Positions 50,603 to 59,615 of a DNA stretch of 64,000 nt are shown piece after piece. The translations under genes and the position numbers were made by a program. Within the stretch, counting starts at the first letter, position 1. The number at the start of each line of letters is the position of its first letter. The stretch lies in NCBI GenBank assembly GCA_938010045.1, contig CALLFZ010000038.1, forward strand, positions 27,800-91,799. The letters are read 5' to 3'. This stretch comes from an uncultured bacterium. Its GTDB lineage: Bacteria; Verrucomicrobiota; Kiritimatiellia; PWTM01. The notes beneath the pieces were generated by a model, which worked only from the letters and a program-made list of their open reading frames with translations, had not been told where the DNA came from and ran no database searches.

Positions 50603-52873
50603 TTAGCGCGCCAGCTCGCCGCGCAACCGCTTCGCGGCGGCCACCATGTTCCGCAACGAGGCCAGCGTCTCGGGCCATTCCCGCGTTTTGAGGCCGCAGT
50701 CCGGATTCACCCACAACCGCTCGGCCGGGATCACCTCGAGCGCCCGCCGCAGCAGGTCCACGAGTTCCTCCTCCGACGGCACCCGCGGGCTGTGAATGTC
50801 ATAGACGCCCGGTCCAACGTCGTTCGGGTAGCCATGCCGCCGGAAGGCGGAGAGCAGTTCCATTCGGCTGCGGCTGGCCTCCAGGCTGATCACGTCCGCG
50901 TCCATGGCGGCGATCCATGGCAGGATTTCATTGAACTCACTGTAACACATGTGCGTGTGGATCTGGGTCTCGTCGCGCACGCCCGAGGCCGCCAGCCGGA
51001 ACGCGTCCACCGCCCACTGGAAGTAACCGGGCCACTCCGACGCGCGCAGCGGCGCGCCCTCCCGGAACGCCGGCTCGTCAATCTGGATCACGCGGATGCC
51101 CGCCGCCTCTAGGTCCTGCACCTCGTCCCGAATGGCCAGCGCGATCTGCCGGCAAGTGTCGGAACGAGGCTGGTCGTCGCGGACAAAGCTCCAGCCGAGG
51201 ATCGTCACCGGCCCGGTGAGCATGCCCTTGAGGGGTCGGCTGGTCTGCGCCTGCGCATAGCGGATCCACTCCACCGTCATCGGCCGCGGCCGAGCGACGT
51301 CTCCGTAGATGACCGGAGGCTTCACACAGCGGCTGCCGTAGCTCTGCACCCACCCGTTGCGCGTGAAACAGAAGCCGTCGAGCTGCTCGCCGAAGTACTC
51401 GACCATGTCGCTGCGCTCGGGCTCGCCGTGCACCAGCACGTCCAGATCGAGCTCCTCTTGGCGCCGGATCACCTCGCGCACAAACCCTCGCATTGCCTCG
51501 GCATACTCCGCATCGGACATCGCGCCGGACCGCCAACGCGCGCGCGCCGCGCGGATCTCCGGCGTTTGCGGAAAGCTGCCGATGGTTGTCGTGGGCAGGA
51601 GCGGCAGCTTCAACGCGGCCTGCTGCGCGCGTTTCCGCTGCTCGAACGGCGAGGCGCGGCGGCTCATGTCCGGCGTGATCGCCGCCACCCGCGCACGCAC
51701 ATCCGCGCGCACGGCGCGCGGGCTCGAGCGGCGAGAAGCCCACGCAGCGCGATTCGCCTCGAGTAGGGCGAGATCAGCACGCCCCTCTGCCGCGTCGGCC
51801 AGCATGCGCAGCTCGGCACATTTCTGCTTCGCGAACGCCATCCACGACCGCAGCTCCGCATCGAGCCCGGTCTCGGCGTCGAGATCGATCGGCACGTGCA
51901 GCAGAGAACACGAGGTGCCCAGCATCACGCGCGAGGCGCCGAGTTGCTCGATGGCCTGCCGGATCAAGTCCAGCGTCGGATCTGCCTCGACGCGCCAGAT
52001 GTTGCGGCCATTGACCACGCCCAGCGACACGCTCATGCGCGGCGGCAACCACGCATTCAACCCGCCCACCTGCCCCGGCGCGCGCACGCAGTCCAGATGT
52101 ACCGCATCCACCGGCAGCCCGGCGACCAGGCGCGCATTCTCACCGAGCCCGCCAAAATACGTCGCGAGCATCAGCCGCGCGCCGCCCGCGGCCGCACGCA
52201 GCCGCGCGTAAGCCGGCGCAAACCGCTCACGGGCCGCCGCGGGCAGATCGAGCGCGAGAATCGGTTCGTCCAGCTGAATCCACTCCACGCGCCCCGCCAG
52301 TCGGGCAAGGACCTGCTCGTATACCCCCAGAACGCCATCCAACAGCGTCCATCGGTCGAACCCCGGCTCAACCTCCTTGCCGAGATGCAGGAAAGTGAGC
52401 GGGCCCAGCACCACCGCCTTCGCGCGCACACCGGCGGCCAGCGCCTCCTCGACCTCGTCGAACAACCGGGTCGTTGAAAGCCGGAACGTCATGCCGGAGC
52501 GAAACTCGGGCACAATGTAGTGGTAGTTCGTGTCGAACCATTTGGTCATTTCCATCGCCGCCGCGTCACGGTCGCCCCGTGCCATGCGAACATAGAGCGA
52601 TGTGTCCACCAGCGCGGGCGGAGCCCCAAACCGCTCCGGAACCGCCCCGACCATCGCAACGGTATCGAGCACGTGATCGTAGAGCGAAAAATCCCCCACC
52701 GGCACAAGATCCACCCCAGCGTCGGTCTGGAGCCGCCAATGCCGCAGCCTGAGGTCCCGCGCGGTCGCCTCTACGTCGCCCTCGCCGATCGAGCCCTTCC
52801 AAAACGATTCCAGCGCTTTTTTGAGCTCGCGGTTCAGTCCGATTCTCGGAAACCCCAGCGTATGAGTGAGCAT
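50603..52873 (-). CDS. metE: Cobalamin-independent methionine synthase
   Basis: 756 residues, full length. MetE transfers a methyl group from methyltetrahydrofolate polyglutamate to homocysteine. The N-terminal domain starts L-G-F-P-R-I-G-L-N-R-E-L-K-K. The catalytic domain has zinc ligands in I-H-T-H-M-C-Y-S-E-F and in N-P-D-C-G-L-K-T-R, with D-V-I-S-L-E-A-S-R-S between and I-Q-I-D-E-P-A-F-R-E-G before. GGAGG stands 7 nt before the ATG. A PduO-type adenosyltransferase in the same window shows that cobalamin is used elsewhere in the cell. Confidence 0.97.
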   Translation of the reverse strand: MLTHTLGFPRIGLNRELKKALESFWKGSIGEGDVEATARDLRLRHWRLQTDAGVDLVPVGDFSLYDHVLDTVAMVGAVPERFGAPPALVDTSLYVRMARGDRDAAAMEMTKWFDTNYHYIVPEFRSGMTFRLSTTRLFDEVEEALAAGVRAKAVVLGPLTFLHLGKEVEPGFDRWTLLDGVLGVYEQVLARLAGRVEWIQLDEPILALDLPAAARERFAPAYARLRAAAGGARLMLATYFGGLGENARLVAGLPVDAVHLDCVRAPGQVGGLNAWLPPRMSVSLGVVNGRNIWRVEADPTLDLIRQAIEQLGASRVMLGTSCSLLHVPIDLDAETGLDAELRSWMAFAKQKCAELRMLADAAEGRADLALLEANRAAWASRRSSPRAVRADVRARVAAITPDMSRRASPFEQRKRAQQAALKLPLLPTTTIGSFPQTPEIRAARARWRSGAMSDAEYAEAMRGFVREVIRRQEELDLDVLVHGEPERSDMVEYFGEQLDGFCFTRNGWVQSYGSRCVKPPVIYGDVARPRPMTVEWIRYAQAQTSRPLKGMLTGPVTILGWSFVRDDQPRSDTCRQIALAIRDEVQDLEAAGIRVIQIDEPAFREGAPLRASEWPGYFQWAVDAFRLAASGVRDETQIHTHMCYSEFNEILPWIAAMDADVISLEASRSRMELLSAFRRHGYPNDVGPGVYDIHSPRVPSEEELVDLLRRALEVIPAERLWVNPDCGLKTREWPETLASLRNMVAAAKRLRGELAR

Positions 52874-52917
52874 GATGTATCCTCCGAGCCGCCACCGTTC
52901 GCGACGACCGGTCGGAC

Positions 52918-52946
52918 AACATCGGTGCGAACCATCCCCGTGTCAA
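52918..52946 (-). promoter_or_regulatory. Promoter of metE
   Basis: Minus strand TTGACA (52946-52941), a 17-bp spacer and GATGTT (52923-52918). The leader would be about 38 nt with GGAGG near its end. No SAM or cobalamin riboswitch core is recognisable in or upstream of it. Confidence 0.55.
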
Positions 52947-53150
52947 GGCCGATGAATCTAGCGGTCCCGGGTGAGAGATGAACTGCGCCGACCGCCAAAG
53001 GTGTGCGAGCGCCGTCCTCCGTGCGGTTCCGAGTTGATCGGTTGTTCGCACCGCCCCTACCGCCCATCGAGAATGCGACCCCACGACGCGCGCCCGCCTC
53101 CTACGTGCAATCGGCACGCGGTCTTCGCGGACTAAAGGAAACTCGACCCG

Positions 53151-53195
53151 TCCAAGCCTTGGACTACCGCGGCGTTGGGTCGTCCAAACATTGGA
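53151..53195. repeat. Paired palindrome locus C (TCCAAGCCTTGGA and TCCAAACATTGGA, 32 bp apart)
   Basis: Site 1 at 53151-53163 has perfect arms around a central C. Site 2 at 53183-53195 has one arm mismatch. The 32-bp start-to-start spacing equals that of loci A and B. The 19-base spacer shares an ACCGC-GGCG-TTG pattern with locus A. The metE start is about 280 bases away. Confidence 0.85.
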
Positions 53196-53835
53196 ACCAC
53201 GCGTTGGGCTGGCCCCGAATTCAAAGCGCCGCGACAACACGGCCCCTGCGGCCGCGACCGGTAGCCGCGACGAATGCGACGGCCCCTGCTCGAGTTAAAG
53301 CCGGGAAGGACGCTGGCTACGGAATCCGTGTTCGGCCCGCGGGGAGGCAGGCGCGTCCGGACGCGAAGCGCCGCATGGAGGACGGCCACGATTGTGGAAG
53401 GCGGCGGCATGGCCCAACGCCCGTCGGGTCTCGCCCCCGTTTGGACTGATCGCGGCACGGCGGGCTTCGCGCCTCCGACGTCAGCCCGGCGGGGCCGCGC
53501 GGTGTGGGGCACCGCCCTCCCAACTCCGCGATGCGCACGTTTCGCCGGCGAGGCGACGCCACAGCGCGATGGTTCTCGCCGCGGTCGATGACCATCGCTC
53601 CTCCCGGCCGACCGTGACGACCGGTCGCACTCGAACGCAGCACTTGCCCCGCACCGCGAAAGAGATCGAACTCGCCCGGGACAGCTTGCCGTGGGCGCAG
53701 CGGCAGTCTGGGCAGTCTCCGGCCGGCAAAGATGCCCAAACACCACGTGGATCACACGGCGGCGCCGCGCTCTCCGGCCCCACTGCAGCAGCACGCAGCC
53801 CCGGGCGAGCCGATGCCCACCGAACAGCCCAACGC
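53196..53835. other. Intergenic stretch between metE and lipA, no supported gene
   Basis: About 640 bases. Long open frames exist on both strands, but their translations are Arg/Pro/Gly-rich with no domain or ribosome site. Apart from palindrome locus C just before it, nothing stands out. Confidence 0.4.
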
Positions 53836-54738
53836 TCAGCGGCCGGTGCGTTCCCGAGCGGCCAGCGCGGCACGATACATGAGTTCGGCCCGGTAGCTCG
53901 ATCTTACCCAGGGGCCGGCCTCGCAATGTGCGAAGCCCCGCCGACTTGCCTCCGCGCGGATGGCCTCGAATTCCTCCGGCCTCCAGTAGCGTGCCACGGG
54001 CCTTCGTCCGCGCGCCGGCTGGAGATACTGGCCGATCGCAATGACCTCCACGCCGGCGGCGCGCAGGTCGTCCAGCGTTTCGCACACCTCGTCTCGCGTC
54101 TCGCCAAATCCGACCAGGAGCGCCGACTTGAGCACCGCCTCGGGCTCCCTCTCGCGGTATGCCCGAAGTACGGCCAGCGAGCGGTCGTAGTCCGCTCCGC
54201 GCCGCACTTCCGGCGTGAGCCGTCGCACCGTCTCGATGTTGTGGCCGTACACGTCCGGTCGCGCCGCCGCCAACGTTTCCAGCGCAGCGAGCGAACCTCC
54301 GAAATCGGAGGGCAGGACTTCAACACGGCAATCGGGCACGGTTTCGCGAATCGCGTGGACCGTGGCGGCCATCGCGGCGGCACCGCCGTCCGGCAGGTCG
54401 TCGCGCGTCACCATCGTCACCACCGCAAACCGCAAGGCCATTGCACGCACGGCCTCAGCCACGCGCCGAGGCTCATCGGGATCCGGCGGCTCCGGCCGGT
54501 GGCGGTCAATCGCGCAAAAGGTACACCCGCGCGTGCAGCGGTTGCCAAGGATCAGGAACGTGGCGGTGCGGTCCTCGCACCAGCACTCCCGCCGGTTCGG
54601 GCAGCGCGCCTCCTCGCACACCGTGTGCAGCGCAGAGCCCGCCACCACCCGCCGGACGGCAGTCTCGCCGAGAATCAGCGGCTTGCGAAGCCATGGCGGC
54701 TTGGGCTGCGGCGTTCTCTGCAATGCAGGATCCGTCAT
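53836..54738 (-). CDS. lipA: Lipoyl synthase
   Basis: 300 residues. LipA inserts two sulfurs into octanoyl-E2 domains by radical-SAM chemistry. The auxiliary cluster motif is C-E-E-A-R-C-P-N-R-R-E-C-W and the radical-SAM cluster is C-T-R-G-C-T-F-C. L-P-S-D-F-G-G, G-H-N-I-E-T-V-R-R-L and the C-terminal R-S-S-Y are all present. There is no lipB or lplA next to it. The ATG at 54738 has only a poor ribosome site. Confidence 0.96.
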   Translation of the reverse strand: MTDPALQRTPQPKPPWLRKPLILGETAVRRVVAGSALHTVCEEARCPNRRECWCEDRTATFLILGNRCTRGCTFCAIDRHRPEPPDPDEPRRVAEAVRAMALRFAVVTMVTRDDLPDGGAAAMAATVHAIRETVPDCRVEVLPSDFGGSLAALETLAAARPDVYGHNIETVRRLTPEVRRGADYDRSLAVLRAYREREPEAVLKSALLVGFGETRDEVCETLDDLRAAGVEVIAIGQYLQPARGRRPVARYWRPEEFEAIRAEASRRGFAHCEAGPWVRSSYRAELMYRAALAARERTGR

Positions 54739-54790
54739 ATCAGTTCGTTCAGTTTCGCCCGAAGGATCCGCCCGTGCAACTGGCCTGCTC

Positions 54791-55270
54791 TCAACGGAGG
54801 CGCCGCCGCAGGGGAACGGCCGCCGCCACCTTGCCCAGCAGCGCCATCGGGGAGGGTTCGGGGATCACCGTCCGCGTCACGGCGGTCTCGTGGCCGGAGA
54901 GCGTACCGTAGTGGATCTGGAAGACGTTGGCATCGGCCGAGAACGTGGCACCTTCGGAAAGCCCCGCAAACATCGAAGGCGCAATTGGGCCCCACCCGAT
55001 GACCACCGGGAACACGAAGCCGAGCATCAGCGGATTCGGCGCCGCGACCGACAGTGGCCCTCCACCGGCCGTGAACGTTGCGCCGCTGCTCATCGGAAGC
55101 TGGTCGTACTCTCCGGCCAGCGTTCCGAGCAATTCCACCTCGAAGGTGCTGCCGCTTTGCGACGTCAGATCGCTCGTCACGTTCAGCACGCCGGGGCTCG
55201 CTCCCGGGGCCACGGTCGAGCGTTCCCGGCAAACAGTCCGCCGCGCCATTCGAACAGGTGATGCATTCAT
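54791..55270 (-). pseudogene. C-terminal remnant of a PEP-CTERM, autotransporter-like beta-repeat protein
   Basis: A 160-codon frame ends in V-I-P-E-P-S-P-M-A-L-L-G, a short hydrophobic stretch and R-R-R-L-R, the PEP-CTERM sorting signal handled by exosortase. Before it, P-G-V-L-N-V-T-S-D-L-T, G-S-T-F-E-V-E-L-L-G, Y-D-Q-L and F-A-G-L-S-E-G-A-T-F match the closing segment of autotransporter-associated beta-strand repeat proteins. There is no signal peptide and the N-terminal repeats are missing, so it is most likely a truncated relic. An exosortase should be encoded elsewhere in the genome. Confidence 0.6.
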
Positions 55271-55399
55271 TGTCCCGTCCGGGACACGCTCACGCCTTGG
55301 CCTGCTGCATCAGCCGCCAAAACCATTCTCAGACGTGTTCGACTCGTCGCGTGGTGGCCGCCACTCGATGGGCCGGGCGTCCCTCAGCTCCCAGACAAA

Positions 55400-55425
55400 C
55401 GGGCGCCCCACGGTCAGGGCGCCCG
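55400..55425 (-). terminator. Probable terminator of the superoxide dismutase gene
   Basis: CGGGCGCC (55400-55407) and GGCGCCCG (55418-55425) form an 8-bp G+C stem with a 10-nt loop. On the minus strand it is followed by TTTGTCT. It lies 22 bases after the stop of the dismutase gene. Confidence 0.6.
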
Positions 55426-55446
55426 CCGTCGGACGCAAGTTCGAGA

Positions 55447-56211
55447 TCAACCCTTCGCGGCCAGGAATCGCTCGGTGGCGTAGTCCCAGTTGACGACATT
55501 CCACCACGCCGTCACGTAATCCGCGCGGCGGTTCTGATACTTGAGGTAGTATGCGTGCTCCCAGACATCAATCCCTAGCACGATGTGGCCCCGCAACTCA
55601 GAGATGCCGGCCATCACCGGGCTATCCTGGTTCGGAGTTGAACCGATCCGCAGCTTGCCGCCGTCCATGACCAACCATGCCCAGCCGGAGCCGAAGCGAC
55701 CCAGCGCGGCCTTATGGAACTCCTCCTTGAACCGATCGAACGAGCCGAAGGCGTTCTCGATCGCCTTCGCCAGTTCGCCGGATGGCATGCCGGCGCTCTT
55801 CGGGGTCATGAACTGCCAGAAGAGGTTGTGGTTCAGAACGCCGCCGCCATTGTTCCGGACCGCTGTGCGGATGTCCTCCGGAACCGCCGAAAGATCGCCC
55901 AGCAGCTCTTCCAGAGACTTCCCGAATAGCGCCGGGTGTTTCTCCAGTGCCGCGTTGAGATTCGCGACGTAAGCCGCGTGATGCTTGCCGTGGTGGATCT
56001 CCATCGTGCGCGCATCAATGTGCGGCTCCAGTGCATCGACCGCATACGGAAGTTTCACCAGTTCGTGTGCCATGACCTGTCTCCTTTCAGTATTCGTGCC
56101 GACCGCCGCCGGCGCGGCCGCCAACCGGTGAGCCGCGGAAAGTGTCCACACCCCCGCTCCCGCCCAGGCGAGGAACTCGCGCCGCTGGCATCGGTGCTTC
56201 TTCGTTTTCAT
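55447..56211 (-). CDS. Fe/Mn superoxide dismutase with optional Tat signal
   Basis: 254 residues from ATG 56211. The enzyme dismutates superoxide. Residues 1-45 are a Tat-type signal ([12 protein letters not shown], then A-A-A-P-A-A). The mature domain has the metal ligands in I-H-H-G-K-H-H, L-N-H-N-L-F-W and [11 protein letters not shown]. The motif N-N-G-G-G-V-L-N-H carries Val where His is common. An internal ATG at 56073 is preceded by AAAGGAGACAGGTC, a much stronger ribosome site than that of the first ATG, and would give a 208-residue cytoplasmic enzyme. TAGGTT ends 6 nt before the first ATG and may be a -10 box. Metal choice cannot be fixed by eye. Confidence 0.94.
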   Translation of the reverse strand: MKTKKHRCQRREFLAWAGAGVWTLSAAHRLAAAPAAVGTNTERRQVMAHELVKLPYAVDALEPHIDARTMEIHHGKHHAAYVANLNAALEKHPALFGKSLEELLGDLSAVPEDIRTAVRNNGGGVLNHNLFWQFMTPKSAGMPSGELAKAIENAFGSFDRFKEEFHKAALGRFGSGWAWLVMDGGKLRIGSTPNQDSPVMAGISELRGHIVLGIDVWEHAYYLKYQNRRADYVTAWWNVVNWDYATERFLAAKG

Positions 56212-56602
56212 GTGTGAAACCTACTCGAAAAGCCGCATTTTTCCACTGAGCGAATCGAAATTGTCCAGATCTCAATGATGACCAGCAAATCCCGAGGAGA
56301 ACCTACGACTCCATGGGTTCGCCGAAATTGCCGCGACGCCGGATTCCGGCTCAGGACCGTACCTTCGTCCCCACAGCGCGTCACCTCTGTCCCTGTCCGC
56401 CCCCTGTTCGCCCGAACGCCCGCCAGATCGCGACCTCTGTGCCTGTGGTCGTCAACCTTCCTGCCCGTCGCCAGGCTCTCGATCTCCACCGCCTCCAACC
56501 ATCCTGACTAAGCATCCGACGCGAGCGCGGCCGAGAAGCCCAACTGTGGAGACCCCCGCCTCTTATCGTCACCCCACACACACACAGAGAGGTTTCACCA
56601 AG
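56212..56602. other. Divergent intergenic region, no gene recognised
   Basis: About 390 bases between the dismutase start and the glycosidase promoter. It contains a short CA-rich run (about 56573-56585). Nothing else is recognised. Confidence 0.4.
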
Positions 56603-56631
56603 TTGACTCTCCGCGGAGTTCCAGATACAGG
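56603..56631 (+). promoter_or_regulatory. Candidate promoter of the large glycosidase gene
   Basis: TTGACT (56603-56608), a 17-bp spacer and TACAGG (56626-56631), ending 6 nt before ATG 56638. The -10 match is weak, and AGGGGAG within it could serve as a ribosome site at short spacing. Confidence 0.35.
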
Positions 56632-56637
56632 GGAGCC

Positions 56638-59472
56638 ATGTTCAGCGTATCTTTGCCCTTGGCCGCCGCGACGGCGGCGATGGGGTTCGTGGCGGCCATC
56701 CTCGCAGCACCGGTGCCGCCCCCGGGTTCGGATGGAGGTTGGTTCGCGGATCCGCTTGTTTGGACCTCCCTTTCTGCAACCTCAAGCCGAGTTGAAGGCC
56801 GAAACGCGAGAGCGGAGCTGCGTGCGGCTCCCATCGCCTCCAATGTGGCCATCGAAGCCACAATCGTGCCCCACACCGCCACTGGCGATGGATGGTGCGT
56901 CATCGGGGTGGCCATACGGGAGAGCGAAGAGCGGTACTGGCGTCTCAATCTCGTGCGCTCGCCGATCGCGGACGGTGGCCGTCGCTACTTCGAGCTCGGA
57001 CAGATGCTCGATGGCCGCTGGCCCTCGTCAGCGGAGTGGCGGGTTGTCCACCATGAGTCCGCGCCGGTGGCTTGGCGCGAGGACGAGCCCCTTCGCTTTC
57101 GTCTGGAGCTGACGGCGGATCGCATACTCGGCGAAATCCGCGATACCGACGGCCGCCGCCGGTTCGTCCGCGAATACGCGCTTGGGGCTGGCGCGGTCCG
57201 GTGCGGTCGCCCTGCGATCATGGCGCACGAGCTGACCGCCGAGGTGCGCGATGTGCGAGCGGACTGGTCGAATCCCGCTCCGGAGATCGTTCGCGAATGG
57301 CCTCCGTATGCCTCGAACTCGTTCGTCCCCGACGTGACGAGCACAACGCGGGGCGCAGTTCACGTGACCCGCGATGAAGCCGGCCGCTGGTGGGCCGTGG
57401 ATCCGCTCGGCCGCGGCATGGTCATTCTGGGAGTGGATCATGTCTCGTATCGCGGGCACGGCTGTGAAGCGTTAGGTTACGCGCCCTATGGCCGAAAGAA
57501 TGACACCCGCTATCCCGACCGATCTGTCTGGGAGAGCCAGACCGTTGCCCGGTTGATTGCATGGGGCTTCAACGCGCTTGGCGCCGGCAGTGAGGCAACG
57601 CTCGCGCGTCGAGGACTCGCGTATTCGATCAATCTCAACTTCGGCGCTGCGTTCTGCCTCATCGGCCCCGATCACCACATCACGCCCAACGAGGGTCGCC
57701 CGTGCTCCGCGTTCCCCAACGTGTACCACCCGAAATTCGTCGAATGGGCTCGATATCAGGCACTGCGCCACTGCGCACCGAACCGCGGAGACCCGTGGCT
57801 CATTGGCTATTTTCTCGACAATGAGCTGGCCTGGTGGGGCCGTTGGACGACCGAGCCCGCCGACGTTGTCAGGGCCACCGGACTGTTTGATGCCGCCATG
57901 CGGCGGCCCGCTTCTAACACCGCCAAACAGGCCGTTTGTGAGCTCATCCGCCGGCACGCGGGCGATGATCTCGGCAAGGCCCGCGCCACGTGGCACATCG
58001 GGCTCGACAGTTGGGAACAGCTCTCATCCATTGAACATCTGCCCTCGGCCACGCGCGAGCAGATTGCGATCAAAACGGAGTTCCTTCGGCAGACAGCCGA
58101 GCGATATTTCGAGGTGCTCGCCACCGCCATCCGCTCTGCTGATCCCGACCATATGATCCTCGGTTCCCGGTTCGCCGGCACGGCCGGCGCCCATTCCGTC
58201 GTCTGGGAGGCCGCGGGACGCTGGTGCGATGTCGTCTCGCTCAACATCTATCCGTTTGCCGATCTCGACACGGATGAAGTTGTGACTCGCCTCGAACCCG
58301 ATCGGCGAGAGTTGCTCTCGTCACACCTGACGCGATATCAGTCATATTGCAACCGGCCGCTGCTGATCACGGAGTGGTCGTTCCCGGCGCTCGACTCCGG
58401 GCTGCCCTGTCTGCACGGCGCGGGCCAGCGGTTCCACACCCAGGCCGAACGCGCGCGCGCCTCCGAGCTGTTCGCGCGAACGATCCTCTCGCTGCCGTTT
58501 GTTATCGGTTACAACTACTTCATGTGGGTGGATGAACCGGCCCTCGGTATCTCGAAACATTTTCCCGAGGATTCGAACTATGGCCTCGTCAACGAAGACG
58601 ACCAACCGTATGAGCTACTCACCGAGATGTTCGCGCGCCTTCACCGGGAGGCGGGCTCGATCCGGCGCAGCCCCCCGCCTCCGCCCCGACCGCCACCGGC
58701 GCGACGTCCCGTCCCCTCCGCCGCCGACTTCGTCCGTGCCCGTGCGCACGAAGTCCCGCCCGCGCCCGAAGCGCGCGACGGCGTCTGGCGGATCTCCTCG
58801 GGCCCGCTCGCTGTACGGACCCATCCACGTGCCAGCCCGCCCTGGACTGTATCGCTAACGGGCGACCCCGAGCGACCGCTCGGCACCCTCTCGATCATCT
58901 TGGAGCTATTGGACGAGCAACAGTGCTCCCGCTGGATCGAGGCATCCGTACTCCACAGCTGGTCCGGCGCGGACGGTGACGACGCCAGCGCGCTCCGCTG
59001 CAGCGTCCGTCCCGCGGGGCCGAACCCTCCGTTCGAGTGCGAGGTGGTGGTGCGCAGCGGAGGCGGGCCGTGGCTGACGTGCGAGCTGGCGGCGGTCCGC
59101 AATCTCAACTCCGCGCCAATTCGAATCCAATCGGTGTATTTCGTTCCCCGTCCGCAGTTCGCGGGAGAGGCCGAACGACGCCCCCCGAACCTCTGGAAGG
59201 CCATCGCGGCGCATGCATGGATTGAAGAACAAGGACCGGGACGGTTTTGGGGCGCGATTGCACCCCCGTCGCCGTTCGCCACGGTCTATTTCTGGCGTGA
59301 CTCCGAAACCGGGCGCCTGCATGCGGACGCGCGATGGCTCTTCGTGCCGCCGCCGATCGTACTGCCGAACCAGCGGCACGAGCCGGCACTGCATCCGTGG
59401 ATGGTTCTGACCGGCGGGGCGGGCGGCGCCGGCGCGTGGCGGCGCCACATCGAACAGTTCGCGCCCCCGTAA
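56638..59472 (+). CDS. Secreted glycoside hydrolase, GH50/agarase-like clan A barrel
   Basis: 944 residues with an N-terminal signal peptide. Residues about 30-215 form a beta-sandwich. The barrel begins near residue 245 with W-W-A-V-D-P-L-G-R-G-M, an opening shared with beta-agarase-like proteins. Acid/base Glu is probably in G-Y-F-L-D-N-E-L-A-W-W-G (near 400) and the nucleophile in L-L-I-T-E-W-S-F-P (near 580), the two strand ends expected for clan A. A Pro/Arg-rich linker (about 680-700) leads to a C-terminal beta domain. GH50 or a related family is my best guess and the substrate is unassigned. Together with the next gene it suggests a polysaccharide-use locus. Confidence 0.78.
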   Translation: MFSVSLPLAAATAAMGFVAAILAAPVPPPGSDGGWFADPLVWTSLSATSSRVEGRNARAELRAAPIASNVAIEATIVPHTATGDGWCVIGVAIRESEERYWRLNLVRSPIADGGRRYFELGQMLDGRWPSSAEWRVVHHESAPVAWREDEPLRFRLELTADRILGEIRDTDGRRRFVREYALGAGAVRCGRPAIMAHELTAEVRDVRADWSNPAPEIVREWPPYASNSFVPDVTSTTRGAVHVTRDEAGRWWAVDPLGRGMVILGVDHVSYRGHGCEALGYAPYGRKNDTRYPDRSVWESQTVARLIAWGFNALGAGSEATLARRGLAYSINLNFGAAFCLIGPDHHITPNEGRPCSAFPNVYHPKFVEWARYQALRHCAPNRGDPWLIGYFLDNELAWWGRWTTEPADVVRATGLFDAAMRRPASNTAKQAVCELIRRHAGDDLGKARATWHIGLDSWEQLSSIEHLPSATREQIAIKTEFLRQTAERYFEVLATAIRSADPDHMILGSRFAGTAGAHSVVWEAAGRWCDVVSLNIYPFADLDTDEVVTRLEPDRRELLSSHLTRYQSYCNRPLLITEWSFPALDSGLPCLHGAGQRFHTQAERARASELFARTILSLPFVIGYNYFMWVDEPALGISKHFPEDSNYGLVNEDDQPYELLTEMFARLHREAGSIRRSPPPPPRPPPARRPVPSAADFVRARAHEVPPAPEARDGVWRISSGPLAVRTHPRASPPWTVSLTGDPERPLGTLSIILELLDEQQCSRWIEASVLHSWSGADGDDASALRCSVRPAGPNPPFECEVVVRSGGGPWLTCELAAVRNLNSAPIRIQSVYFVPRPQFAGEAERRPPNLWKAIAAHAWIEEQGPGRFWGAIAPPSPFATVYFWRDSETGRLHADARWLFVPPPIVLPNQRHEPALHPWMVLTGGAGGAGAWRRHIEQFAPP

Positions 59473-59578
59473 CGCGGGGTCCCCACACCTCTGCCATCTC
59501 CGCACACGCCGCCGGCCGACGACATCGCCGAAGCGTTTCCCGAGACACTTCACCTCCGACCCCGATCCGATGAAGTGC

Positions 59579-59606
59579 TTGACCTTCGATGTTCGATGGG
59601 TACACT
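59579..59606 (+). promoter_or_regulatory. Promoter of the GHL10 gene, decides its start
   Basis: TTGACC (59579-59584), a 16-bp spacer and TACACT (59601-59606). ATG 59616 follows 9 nt later. The in-frame ATG at 59589 lies inside the spacer and would not be transcribed from this promoter. Confidence 0.6.
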
Positions 59607-59615
59607 CGCGTGCCC

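Noticed and set aside
52874..53150. SAM or cobalamin riboswitch before metE
   Set aside because: No cobalamin-box or SAM-core sequence is recognisable, and the promoter lies only about 40 bases before the start, leaving no room downstream of it.
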